A stretch of 64,000 nucleotides of DNA from Rivularia sp. MS3 (GTDB taxonomy: Bacteria; Cyanobacteriota; Cyanobacteriia; Cyanobacteriales; Nostocaceae). Below, one piece after another: positions 7,684 through 17,300 of this stretch. The notes under the pieces are model-generated. The model had not been told where the DNA came from. It was given only the letters and a program-made list of their open reading frames with translations, and did not search any database. The position numbers and the translations under genes are program-made. Location: assembly GCA_019192545.1 (NCBI GenBank), contig JAHCMI010000011.1, positions 87,343 through 151,342 on the forward strand, given 5' to 3'. The first letter of the stretch is position 1. Every line of letters starts with the position of its first letter.

Positions 7684-8739
7684 TTATTTACTGCGAATAC
7701 TCATCTTACGATTATCAGGCTTCCAATCATTGAGAATATCTTTTACCAAAAGTTCTCTTAACCAAACTTGAGAAACAACCACCAATGGTAAAGCTAAAAA
7801 CAAACCTAATAAACCAAAAAAGACAGCAAAAGCTACTTGCGATAATAAAGTAATCGCTGGCAATAAAGATACTTCTCGCTTCATTACCAATGGGGTCAGA
7901 ATATTACTTTCAGTTTGCTGAATTAGTATGTAGAGAACTATTACAGCCAAAGCTTTCCAAGGTACGACAGTTAAAGCCATCGCAGCAGGAGGTATCACGC
8001 TCAAAGTTGGTCCTAAATTCGGGATAAATGTTAAAAAACCTGCCAATATAGCATTAACGAAAGGTAAAGGAATTCCCAAAAAAAATAAACCAATAAAACT
8101 CAATATTGTAATAACCGTCATATTAAATACAACCCCAATAAACCAACCTACTAAAGATTGTTCGCATTGAGTAAGAATCGACGAAGCACGGGAACGGTAA
8201 AATCCGGGAAACAGTAATAAAAAAACCTGTCTGTAAGCGGAAGGATTAGCTAAAAGCATAATGGTGACAACAATTACCAATAGCAAATTCAATACGAAGT
8301 CAAGAGAGTTAGAAAAAACCTTAAAAAAGCCACCAAACCAATTAGAATCTGAACTAAGTAATTGTTTCCAAAAATTTTGTAAACTACCAATATCGGTAAG
8401 TAACTGTCCGGGAATTATATTTTGCAGCCAACTGTAACCATCTCTTAATTGTTTAAATCCTTGATTAACTAAATTGCTAGATTGCGGTATTTTATCAACA
8501 ATAGACGGTACAATAATTGCAGCGATTCCAATAAATACTGTTAATATCATAACAATTGAGATAGCAACAGCAAATCCCCGTTTCATATTAAGACGAGACT
8601 GAATTATTTTCACCAATCTATTAATAACTGTTGCAAAAGCTATCGCCGTAAATCCTAACAATAGTACTTGTCTTATCTGCCATAAAATATACAAAACAAC
8701 TGCAAACAATAGGAAGCCAATCAGTTTTCCGAAGCGCAC
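7684..8739 (-). CDS. AI-2E/PerM (UPF0118) family permease
   Basis: A 351-aa integral membrane protein. An N-terminal helix pair (LIGFLLFAVVLYILWQIRQV) is followed by a long polar region (residues about 75-130), then clustered membrane helices. The conserved central segment (FLTFIPNLGPTLSVIPPAAM) and a late QQTESNILTPLVMKR are typical for this family, in which the P-LGP and Q..E..ILTP motifs are diagnostic. Members include proposed AI-2 exporters and Na+/H+ antiporters; the substrate here is unknown. It is followed 104 bases upstream, same strand, by the lipid-kinase-like gene, and the two could be co-transcribed. Confidence 0.85.
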   Translation of the reverse strand: MRFGKLIGFLLFAVVLYILWQIRQVLLLGFTAIAFATVINRLVKIIQSRLNMKRGFAVAISIVMILTVFIGIAAIIVPSIVDKIPQSSNLVNQGFKQLRDGYSWLQNIIPGQLLTDIGSLQNFWKQLLSSDSNWFGGFFKVFSNSLDFVLNLLLVIVVTIMLLANPSAYRQVFLLLFPGFYRSRASSILTQCEQSLVGWFIGVVFNMTVITILSFIGLFFLGIPLPFVNAILAGFLTFIPNLGPTLSVIPPAAMALTVVPWKALAVIVLYILIQQTESNILTPLVMKREVSLLPAITLLSQVAFAVFFGLLGLFLALPLVVVSQVWLRELLVKDILNDWKPDNRKMSIRSK

Positions 8740-8843
8740 ATTAAACCTCTACTATTTAGTTCAAAATTATGTTTATAACTATTCAACTAATCTAAAATAA
8801 TTATCTCATAAATTAAACTTGTAAATCGGATAAATGCTCTAAA

Positions 8844-9761
8844 TTATGAGACATCTTTTTTTCCCGATTGCATCGGTACAATCACTTGTAACCCATTTTG
8901 AATGCACTCTACTTCTAAAGGTGTATATCCAATCATTTCACCATCCAATACAATTTTTTGTGGTGGATTAGTTTTAATTTTTATATTCTTTGTTCGTAAA
9001 TAACTGATATCATCGCGTTTAGCTTCATTTCTCCTTAAACCAGTTTGCAACAAATGATAAGAAGCAGCAAACGCCGATTTCCATGTATCGGATGAAATGA
9101 TAGTAACATCAAGTAACCCATCGTCATAAATAATATTTGGCGGACCTTGAGCTAATATCGATGTTATTGGTGCTGCATTTGCTACAGTTATAGCCCCAGC
9201 AGAAACGTGAATTTTCTCGTCATCTGTTTCAATTTCAGCTTCAAATATTTCAAATTCCCGAAGTTGCTTTAACCCAGAAGCTAAATAAGCTAAAGCACCC
9301 CAGTCTTGTTTTGCTTCTTGAGTAGTATTTTCAACAGTTTCTGCTTCAAAACCGATTCCAGCTAGCAACATCATTAATCTACCGTTGCATCTACCAATAT
9401 CAATTCGTCTAGTGTTACCAGATAAAATCGTTTCGCAAGCTTCCTCCAAAGTCTCTGGAATACCCAAAGCAGAAGCAAAAGCATTAACAGTCCCTCTCGG
9501 TATTACTCCTAAAGATATATTTGTCTCACCTAACGTTTTAGCTGTTTTGGAAACGGTACCGTCACCACCAGCAGCGATTATGATTTCAAAATCTTTATTT
9601 ACAGCTTCTTGACCTAATTTATCTGCACCTTTTTCCCTTGTAGTAAGCTGAATGTCTAAATCAAGTTGAGGAGATAAAAGTTCCTTTATCCTCTTCAACT
9701 CTTCCTGGAAATTATTTGAACCAGTAACGGGATTAAAAATTAGACAAGCTTTTCGACGCAT
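8844..9761 (-). CDS. Diacylglycerol/lipid kinase family protein (YegS-like)
   Basis: The sequence starts RRKACLIFNPVTGS and has the nucleotide-binding signature AAGGDGTVSKTAK near residue 70, then GVIPRGTVNAFASALGIP, the family's second motif (PxGTxNxFA). A C-terminal segment (PPQKIVLDGEMIGYTPLEVE) matches the DGK beta-sandwich acidic loop. The length of about 305 aa is usual. It probably phosphorylates a lipid at the membrane inner face with ATP; the substrate is unknown. I chose ATG at 9761, where homology begins; an in-frame TTG at 9809 would add 16 residues. Confidence 0.85.
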   Translation of the reverse strand: MRRKACLIFNPVTGSNNFQEELKRIKELLSPQLDLDIQLTTREKGADKLGQEAVNKDFEIIIAAGGDGTVSKTAKTLGETNISLGVIPRGTVNAFASALGIPETLEEACETILSGNTRRIDIGRCNGRLMMLLAGIGFEAETVENTTQEAKQDWGALAYLASGLKQLREFEIFEAEIETDDEKIHVSAGAITVANAAPITSILAQGPPNIIYDDGLLDVTIISSDTWKSAFAASYHLLQTGLRRNEAKRDDISYLRTKNIKIKTNPPQKIVLDGEMIGYTPLEVECIQNGLQVIVPMQSGKKDVS

Positions 9762-9809
9762 AGTAAATTGTTGCGGCTTACCAAAATATAATTTTTCAAA
9801 ATGATTCAA

Positions 9810-10232
9810 TATCTATCAATACTGTAAAATTATTAGAAAAAATATATCTAGCTTTGGGGGTAGTTTAATTTGAATGATATAGTCAAGTTGATGGATATAG
9901 ATGTAAGTAAATATTGATACAAGCCATCAATACACTATTTAAGTTTATCTATTTCGCTACAAAATAAGTGATTATTCTACAAATTAACTAGTGGATTATT
10001 ATCCTATCTGTATTTTGAACTTTAATGGTTTTTAGATTCTGTTTTACGCAATATTTACAGGGTAAATCTCCTTTAACTTATATATGTCTGATGATTCTGT
10101 CTTACTGTCGAGTTCAAAAAAATTTAATGTATCAGACCAGAATTATATATGAAGGAATATCACCTACGATTGATTTTTCTCAAAGATTAATATGTTGAAA
10201 TTGAGAGAGTAGAAGAAAAAAGAAAGTGAATT
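9810..10232. other. Gene-free AT-rich region upstream of dps
   Basis: No convincing ORF or RNA is seen. It lies between the divergent lipid-kinase and dps genes, so it should hold both promoters. I could not identify a clear PerR/Fur-type palindrome by eye. Confidence 0.5.
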
Positions 10233-10766
10233 ATGCGTAGCATTAGTATTGGTCTAACCGAAGAACAACGAAAAGGCGTTTGCGAACTCTTGAACAAGGA
10301 TTTAGCTGACGCTTATTTATTGTTGGTTAAAACCAAAAAGTACCACTGGGATGTTGTTGGACCTCAGTTCCGTACTCTACATGAACTGTGGGAAGAACAC
10401 TATGAAGCTTTAACCATGAACATCGACTCCATTGCCGAGCGCGTTCGTGCTTTGGGTTTCTTCCCTGTAAGTACTATGGAAGGATTTCTAAAACTAACAT
10501 CTTTGAGAGAAAGTTCTGAAAATCTACCTTTAGCTACTCAAATGGTATCTAATTTGGCAGATGACCACGAACAAGTTATCCGTAACTTACGCGAGCATAT
10601 CGATAAATCTAGCTCGGATTTCCATGATGAAGGTACTGCTGATTTTCTTACTGGATTGATGGAAGAACATGAAGAAATGGCTTGGATGTTGCGCTCTTTT
10701 ATTGAAGGAGAATCTTTACAAGCAGACGGTCGAGCAACTTCTCAAACAGCTGTAAGCGTTAATTAA
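10233..10766 (+). CDS. dps: Dps family DNA-protecting ferritin-like protein (copy 1)
   Basis: The 177-aa protein carries the inter-subunit ferroxidase-site residues of Dps: KYHWDVVGPQFRTLHELWEEHYE (first His and the HELWEEHY region) and NIDSIAERVRALG (Asp/Glu). Dps dodecamers oxidise Fe2+ with H2O2, store iron and shield DNA. It is slightly longer than E. coli Dps (167 aa) through a Gln/Thr-rich tail. A near-identical paralogue (about 20 differences) lies at 36059-36592 on the other strand. The stress SDR follows 78 bases downstream on the same strand, so the two may form an oxidative/desiccation-stress operon. Confidence 0.92.
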   Translation: MRSISIGLTEEQRKGVCELLNKDLADAYLLLVKTKKYHWDVVGPQFRTLHELWEEHYEALTMNIDSIAERVRALGFFPVSTMEGFLKLTSLRESSENLPLATQMVSNLADDHEQVIRNLREHIDKSSSDFHDEGTADFLTGLMEEHEEMAWMLRSFIEGESLQADGRATSQTAVSVN

Positions 10767-10844
10767 TCTTGTAATCGCTTCGATTTTAAAAACAGTCTTT
10801 GAGAAAGATTAACTGTAACTAATAAACAAGGAGAAAGAATTAAC

Positions 10845-11711
10845 ATGACTATTTCCGCAGATAAAATTCCTGCTCAGTCTCAAGATAGACAGCCTGGATT
10901 AGAATCTGAAATGAATCCCCAACCCCAGTACGACCGCGAAAGCTATCGCGGTAGTGATAAATTAAAGGGTAAAGTAGCTTTAATTACTGGTGGTGACAGT
11001 GGTATTGGTCGTTCAGTAGCAGTGCTGTACGCTAAGGAAGGAGCAGACGTTGCGATTGTATATCTCGATGAACACCAAGATGCACAAAAAACTAAAGAGT
11101 TAGTCGAAGCTGAAGGACAAAAATGTTTGTTATTACCCGGAGATATTAGCAACGAACAGTTTTGTCACGAGACTGTACAAAAGACAGTAGAACAGTTGGG
11201 TAAATTAGATATTCTGGTTAATAATGCTGCCGAGCAGTACATGGAAAATCCTGAAACTTTAAAAGATATAGATTCAGGGCGTTTGGGTAGTATTTTTAGT
11301 ACCAATATTTTCTCGATGTTTTATTTGTGCAAAGCTGCAATTCCTCATCTCAAGGAAGGCAGTTCAATCATTAATACTACTTCGATAAACGCTTATAAAG
11401 GTAATGCACCTTTACTCAGCTACTCCACAACTAAAGGTGCAATACTTGCATTTACTCGTTCCCTATCTCAATCTTTATTAAAGAAAGGTATTCGGGTTAA
11501 TGGAGTAGCTCCAGGACCGATTTGGACTCCTTTTATTCCCGATGCTTTCCCCGCAGAACAAGTTGAAGGATTTGGTAAACAAGTACCAATGCAACGTCCC
11601 GGACAACCTGTTGAAGTTGCTACCAGTTTTGTCTTCCTAGCATCGGATGATTCTTCTTACTTCGCAGGACAGATATTACATCCTAACGGTGGTGTAGTTG
11701 TTGGAGCATAA
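10845..11711 (+). CDS. Short-chain dehydrogenase, general-stress YhxC/YdaD-type
   Basis: The 288-aa protein has a typical stress-SDR N-terminal extension (QPGLESEMNPQPQYDRESY). The Rossmann motif ALITGGDSGIGRSVA follows at about 46-60, then ILVNNAAEQY (NNAG-like) and the catalytic region TTSINAYKGNAPLLSYSTTKGA with Ser and YxxxK. VAPGPIWTPFIP follows. These NAD(P)-dependent oxidoreductases are induced by general stress in many bacteria; the substrate is unknown. GGAGAAAG shortly before the ATG is a good ribosome-binding site. It lies just after dps, which supports a stress role. Confidence 0.9.
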   Translation: MTISADKIPAQSQDRQPGLESEMNPQPQYDRESYRGSDKLKGKVALITGGDSGIGRSVAVLYAKEGADVAIVYLDEHQDAQKTKELVEAEGQKCLLLPGDISNEQFCHETVQKTVEQLGKLDILVNNAAEQYMENPETLKDIDSGRLGSIFSTNIFSMFYLCKAAIPHLKEGSSIINTTSINAYKGNAPLLSYSTTKGAILAFTRSLSQSLLKKGIRVNGVAPGPIWTPFIPDAFPAEQVEGFGKQVPMQRPGQPVEVATSFVFLASDDSSYFAGQILHPNGGVVVGA

Positions 11712-11938
11712 ATAAAGAGGGAGGGAGTGAGGGAGAGAGGGAGAGAGGGAGAGGTAATTGAATGGGGTTTTGACCCCAACCAATTACTAGCACGGTACAG
11801 ACCGTGGGGTTTTAGACAGGAATTGCTTCGACGATAACCTGAGTTATGTATGGTGTAGCACAAAGCTACGCCTATTCAGAAAAAATAACTTTAATCTATA
11901 TTTGAATTTCTTTAACGCTAATTAATTAGGAATTATTT
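11712..11938. other. GA-rich simple repeat and hairpins after the SDR
   Basis: Bases 11715-11752 are a GGGAGA-type simple repeat. GGGGT/ACCCC (around 11764) and CACGGT/ACCGTG (around 11792) give two short hairpins, the second followed by GGGGTTTT. They may terminate the dps-SDR transcript. No gene is seen. Confidence 0.4.
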
Positions 11939-12172
11939 ATGAATAATAAAACGTTAAAAATTAGAGATTGATTAAGTCTCTGTTTGATGACATTTTTAAT
12001 TTTAATTCTTATCTTCTAAATTCCATCATTTGAAATTGGAGAAGGTGCTTTTTGGATTTTACGTTGGCAAAATAACGTCGATGGCTCTGGTATTAGTTTT
12101 AATTTTGTTGCTTTATTGATTATTGCTTTTTTTATCGGTTCAATAAGTTTACCGCTTCGAGTAAAGAAATAA
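11939..12172 (+). pseudogene. Small membrane protein gene with two in-frame stops
   Basis: One frame from ATG at 11939 to TAA at 12170-12172 (78 codons) reads MNNKTLKIRD*LSLCLMTFL, ILILIF*IPSFEIGEGAFW, then ILRWQNNVDGSGISFNFVAL and a hydrophobic helix ending SISLPLRVKK. The TGA could derive from a Trp codon and the TAA from Gln or Lys. Two hydrophobic segments flank a polar loop. The family is not recognised. It looks like a recently inactivated small membrane protein. Confidence 0.5.
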
Positions 12173-12413
12173 AGCGTTAAAACGTTCCGTTGATAACGCA
12201 CCCTACGAAGAAAGATAATGACACACCCAAATATTCATCTCTAACTTTTGTCAGAGTACAAACTATTTCTTTGAGAAGATGAGTAAAATTCTGATTTCCT
12301 CTAAAGTTTATTCTATATGTATAAAAATACAGTGTATAGTAAAAAATTATAAAAAAATTATATTTTATTTGTAAGTAAAAATTGCGTAAATCCTAAACAA
12401 ATATACAGAAAAA

Positions 12414-13982
12414 GTGGAAGATTATTCACCATCAACCTACGAAAACTCAGATAATAGATATTTAGAGGAATCTTATCAACAAACAGCGGTACGTGAATTA
12501 CCACCTCAAGAATATCAAGATGAAGAAAACGAAAAGGTTGATAAACCTGTAAAAGAAGATAACAAAAGTAACAAAAATCAAATCAAATCGGCTCTTAAAA
12601 AATATTGGTGGATAATCGCCGTATTAGTTGTGTTAGCTGGTGGTGTAACAATAATTCGTCCTTGGGAAAGCGCACCAGAAGAAAAGAATGCGAGTCAAGT
12701 TACGAAATTTTCTGTGCGAACTACAAAAGCTCAAAGACAACCAATCCGCGCTTGGGTTTCGAGTGAGGGTAGAGTTAGAGCAGCAAGATACAAACATTTA
12801 ACTTTTGAAGTAGAAGGAGACGTAACCTACTTAGCTCGTCGCAACGGAAGAAGATTGCGAGAAGGAGATAGAGTTAAATCGGGAGAATTACTTGCACGGG
12901 TTGACGATAGAAAACTAGTTGCTGATGTTCGACAAGCCGAAGCCGCTATAGATGAAGCACGAAAACAGAGGGCTGCGGCTCGTGCTAATGTTGCTCAAGC
13001 AAAAGCGCAAGTATCGACAGCGCGATCGCAATTACAAAAAGCTCAAACTGCTCGCAATTTGGCGGCTACGAATCTCGAACGCTATCGTTTACTGATTAAC
13101 GAAGGAGCCATTGCTCGGCAGGAATTTGACACCCGTCAAAATGCTCTTCGAGATGCCCAAGCAGATGTTGGAGCCGCCCAATCTCAAGTACAATCAGCGC
13201 AAGCTGGAGTTATATCTGCTCAAGAACAACTTGAAGCCACATCAAGTAGTATTACCACAGCCGAAGCGCGTTTAACTCAGGCAAAAGTCGCGTTGGAAGG
13301 TGCCAGTATTTACGCTCCCTTCGACGGTGTTGTGGCTTATCTTAACTACACCGAAGGGGAGTATTTTACACCCCAAGCAGTAAGCTCTCAACTTGGCGGC
13401 GATTACCAAGGAATTTTAGAAAGAATACCAATGGTAGTTATCGACCCCAGTCAGTATGAGGTAATTGTAGATTTAGCAGGTTCCACCGGAGAGCAAGTTG
13501 AACCCGACCAAACAGCATACGTTGCTTCAGAAAATAATCTTAAAAATAATCTCAAAAATTCTGTTGGTGAAAACACTGTTAATCAAACCTTAGTTGCTAA
13601 TGCTCGTGCTAAAGGTGAAGTTTTTGCTGTAAACCCCGCCATCAGTCCGGGAGGACGAGCAATTGAAGCTAGAATTCGCTTAAATCCGTCAAATACAAGA
13701 AATGTAAGACATGGCGAACGAGTCTTAACATGGATTGCGGTTGAAGAAGAACCAAATGCTATTGTCATTCCTTTAAATACAGTAGTTTACCGCGACCAGG
13801 TACCCTATGTTTTTATAGTCAATCGGGAAGGTGTAGTCGAAAAACGAAAGGTAGGACTAGGAATTAGAGGTATTACCCAACAGCAAATTATTAGCGGAGT
13901 CGAAGCCGGAGAATCTGTAGTTACCCAAGGACAAAATCGTCTTGTTGATGGCGCACCAGTTCGAGTAGTGAGTGATGAGTAA
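12414..13982 (+). CDS. RND efflux periplasmic adaptor (membrane fusion protein)
   Basis: The 522-aa protein has a GTG start. An acidic cytoplasmic N-terminus of about 60 residues precedes one membrane helix (YWWIIAVLVVLAGGVTII). The split lipoyl domain (VKSGELLARVDDRKL... and GASIYAPFDGVVAYLN) encloses a long Ala/Gln-rich coiled-coil hairpin (about residues 185-285). Beta-barrel and membrane-proximal domains follow (VIPLNTVVYRDQVPYVFIV). The domain order matches HlyD/AcrA adaptors, which link the inner-membrane pump to an outer-membrane channel. The pump gene follows at 14350 but is separated by a MITE-like insertion, so co-transcription may be weakened. Confidence 0.9.
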   Translation: MEDYSPSTYENSDNRYLEESYQQTAVRELPPQEYQDEENEKVDKPVKEDNKSNKNQIKSALKKYWWIIAVLVVLAGGVTIIRPWESAPEEKNASQVTKFSVRTTKAQRQPIRAWVSSEGRVRAARYKHLTFEVEGDVTYLARRNGRRLREGDRVKSGELLARVDDRKLVADVRQAEAAIDEARKQRAAARANVAQAKAQVSTARSQLQKAQTARNLAATNLERYRLLINEGAIARQEFDTRQNALRDAQADVGAAQSQVQSAQAGVISAQEQLEATSSSITTAEARLTQAKVALEGASIYAPFDGVVAYLNYTEGEYFTPQAVSSQLGGDYQGILERIPMVVIDPSQYEVIVDLAGSTGEQVEPDQTAYVASENNLKNNLKNSVGENTVNQTLVANARAKGEVFAVNPAISPGGRAIEARIRLNPSNTRNVRHGERVLTWIAVEEEPNAIVIPLNTVVYRDQVPYVFIVNREGVVEKRKVGLGIRGITQQQIISGVEAGESVVTQGQNRLVDGAPVRVVSDE

Positions 13983-14008
13983 TGAGTAAAGAGATGGGGA
14001 GATATTTA

Positions 14009-14199
14009 TCCCACATTCCGCACCCCAGGGTGTCACATAACATAATCACTTAATTTTTCTTAGATTTTGAGCTAAAAATTATGCTGACATAATTTTAAAT
14101 CTTAGTTAAAACAAGGAGATTAAGTATATAAACTAGCTTTGTTTTATTCTAAAAAAAAGTAAAAACACCTTTGTGACAGTTAGGGTGCGGAATGTGGGA
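14009..14199. mobile_element. 191-bp MITE-like element with terminal inverted repeats
   Basis: The left end TCCCACATTCCGCACCC (14009-14025) is exactly inverted at the right end (14183-14199). After a short divergent stretch TGTCACA is also shared, giving a TIR of about 29 bp. TTTA flanks both sides (14005-14008 and 14200-14203), consistent with a 4-bp target duplication. The interior is AT-rich with no ORF. It is probably a non-autonomous derivative of an IS with the same ends, inserted between the efflux adaptor and pump genes. Confidence 0.7.
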
Positions 14200-14222
14200 T
14201 TTATAACTCATAATTCTTAATT

Positions 14223-14250
14223 CCTAACTCCTAACTCCTAACTCCTAACT
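14223..14250. repeat. Heptanucleotide tandem repeat (CCTAACT)x4
   Basis: Four perfect CCTAACT copies sit inside a longer degenerate 7-nt array. Such short tandem repeats (STRR) are characteristic of heterocystous cyanobacterial genomes. Confidence 0.75.
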
Positions 14251-14267
14251 CTCAATCCAAAATCCGT

Positions 14268-14311
14268 CTTGGAAAGTTTTGGGGACGGAAACCGACACCC
14301 CAAACTTTCCG
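14268..14311. repeat. Dispersed 44-nt palindromic repeat, copy 1
   Basis: The arms GGAAAGTTTTGGGG and CCCCAAACTTTCC pair imperfectly around an inner CGGAAACCG hairpin. An identical 44-nt copy is at 42721-42764. It lies 39 bases before the RND pump start, where it could form a leader hairpin. Confidence 0.75.
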
Positions 14312-14349
14312 CAAAATCTAAAATCTAAAATTCAATGCCCTAAATAGCA

Positions 14350-17300
14350 ATGACTAAACTAGAATCTCCACCAGTAAAACAAAAAGAAAACAAGGATATC
14401 GGTAAAGCTTCGCGGTGGGAGCGCTTCTTTTTCTTAAATACGATTTTCGCAATTCTTTTAAGTTTATTGCTTGTCATTGGTGGGGTATTGGGTTACTTTT
14501 CGATGACTAAACAATCTCAACCTGATATTGATATTGCGGTTGCTAACATTACTACTACTTGGGCTGGTGCTGACCCGCAAACTATAGAGCAGCAAATTAC
14601 TGATGAAATCGAGACGGAGATTACCTCGGTTGAAAATATTAGTCAAATTAAAAGCGCTTCTTATACAGGTTTTTCGGTAATTAATGTAGAGTTTACGAGC
14701 GGTGCTAATACTGAAGAAGCAATCCAAGAGTTGCGACAAGCGGTTTCTCAAGCTGAATCAGAATTACCCAGGGATGCGGATGAGCCTGTTGTTGAGCAGG
14801 TTTCCCTTGATGATGCGCCAATTATTACCCTAGCACTGTATGGCAACATCGATGCAACGGTAATTTCTCAAGCTGCTGAGGAAATACAAGACCGTTTGGA
14901 GCAGGTGGGGGGAGTGAGTGAAGTCAATCTTGGTGGTGCTAGGGAAGAAGTTGTTAGCGTACAAATGAATCCTTTTAGCTTGTCTAAATTAGGTATTTCA
15001 CCAACTACCGTAGCCAATCAAATTCGTGCTGCAAATCGAGATGTCCCTCTCAACGAGATAGAAAGTGATGCTATCGGGACTCAAGTGCGCTTTTACGGTC
15101 GGTTTCGCTCGATTGAAGATTTACAAGATTTACCTATAACCCGTCTTGATGGACGGGTTGTTCGTTTAAGTGAAGTTGCTTCTGTAAGTCGAGAACTCGA
15201 AAAAGAAAACACCCGTGCTTTTATTAGTACGCAAGAGGAAGAATATCAGCCTGTGGTCAGTATTGGTGTGGTAAAAGTACCGGGACAAGATTCGATTGAG
15301 GTGATTAATCAAGTCCTCGCAACAATGGATGAGATTAAGCAGAATGCGGATATATGGCCTTATGGTATGGAATACCGCGTCATTGCTGATGAATCGGAAA
15401 TTATTTGGGAACAGTTGGGTAATTTGTTTGTAAATGCGTTACAAGCAATGGCAGCGGTGTTTGTCATTTTGTTTATTGCTCTTTCCTGGCGCGAAGCTTT
15501 GATAGCTGGACTTTCGATTCCACTAACGTTTTCGGGGGCTTTAGCGATTCTTTGGCTCATGGGTCAAACTCTGAACAACATGGTGCTGATTGGTATGGTG
15601 TTGGCTTTGGGAATTTTGGTGGATGTATTCATCTTGATGATGGAAGGAATGCATGAAGCGATTTTTGTCAAGGGGTTAACATTTAATCAAGCTGCACTAA
15701 AAACGGTGAAAACCTATGCTCCACCTGCTTTTGCCGGACAATTAACTACTATTTTAGCCCTGACACCATTGATGGCTATTAGCGGTACTTTAGGTAAATT
15801 TATCGAATTACTGCCGATTGCTGCGATTATTTGTTTAGTCCTGAGTTTTGCGATCGCAATTCTCATAGACATTCCCCTATCTCGCTATTTGTTAGCAGAT
15901 GTCAAAGGTGGAGAAAAAAAATCTCGTATCGACCGACTCAGCGAAAAAGCTTCCGAACGTTGGGTGCTATGGAGTCTCAATTTTACCGTCAGAAATAAAG
16001 CTACCGCTCGTGCTTGGACGGTGGGGACAATTGCTTTATTCGCCTGTGCTGTATACGCTTTTACCCAAATTCCCGTAGAATTTTTTCCGCAATCCGACCA
16101 GCGCAACTTCAGCGTTAACGTTGAATTACCTCCCACCACAACCCTTAACGTTACTCAAGAAGTTGCGGACGATTTGGGACAAATTTTACAGCAAAAAGAT
16201 TATTTAGAAAGCGTAATTAAATACGTTGGTCAACGCAGTAACTTAGTTTCATCCGGTGAGCTACAGCCAACTGAGGGTAGTTATTTACTGGGCTTTTCTG
16301 GGGTTTTTATACCAGAAAAAGAACGAGACAAACTTTCCTTTGAATACTTAGATAACCTGCGTAATGAATTAAAAGCAGCAGTAAATAAATATCCTGGAGC
16401 AACACTAGTATTAAATGCCCAACAAGCCGGACAAAGCGGCGACCCAATTCAAATTAAAATTACTGGTACCAATTTAACCCAACTGCGCGAAATTTCTCAG
16501 CAAGTGCAGATGGAGTTACAGCAAATTAATGGTGCTACCGATGTCCGAGATAGCTTGGGGGCTTTACAGGCAGATTTGAGATTGATACCAAAACGCGAAG
16601 AATTGAGTTTTTACGGTTTGAGTGAAGAACAACTGACCACTCAGGCACAATACTATACCAGAGCAATTGATATTGGTAATTTTGCCATTGGCGGCAATCG
16701 GGAAGATTTAGAAATCCGTTTGAGTACGGCTTGGCCCTCTCGTAATGGTAGAGTTGGCGGACCAACTCGCCGAGATGAATTGTTGGCAGTACGCTTTTTT
16801 ACCGATAATCCCAATGAAGAATTAATTTCGGCAAGTGCTGTTGTTGAACCCGTACAGACACAAGCACCTCTTTCCATTGCGCGTCGGGATGGACAACGTA
16901 CCGCAACGGTGCTAGCAAAAAATGATAACCGCACTGTGGGTGAAATTCTGGGAGATTTGGAACCAAAGCTAGGAGAAATGAAAAAGTCTTGGCCCAGTGG
17001 CTACAGTTACAGCTTTGGGGGTGAAACAGAAGACCAAGCAGAAACTTTTGGTTCCGCAGGACAAGCACTTGGTTTGGCAGTTTTCCTCGTATTTGCTGTA
17101 CTGGTTTTGCAACTCGGTTCGTTCCGACAACCGTTTATCATTTTACTGGCAATTCCTTTCGCCTTGATTGGTACCTTCGGCGGATTTTACTTAACAGGGA
17201 TTCCTTTTTCTTTCTCCGCTTTTATCGGCATCATTGCTTTAGTGGGAATTGTCGTTAACGATGCCATAGTCATGGTTGATACCATGAACGGCTACCAGCA

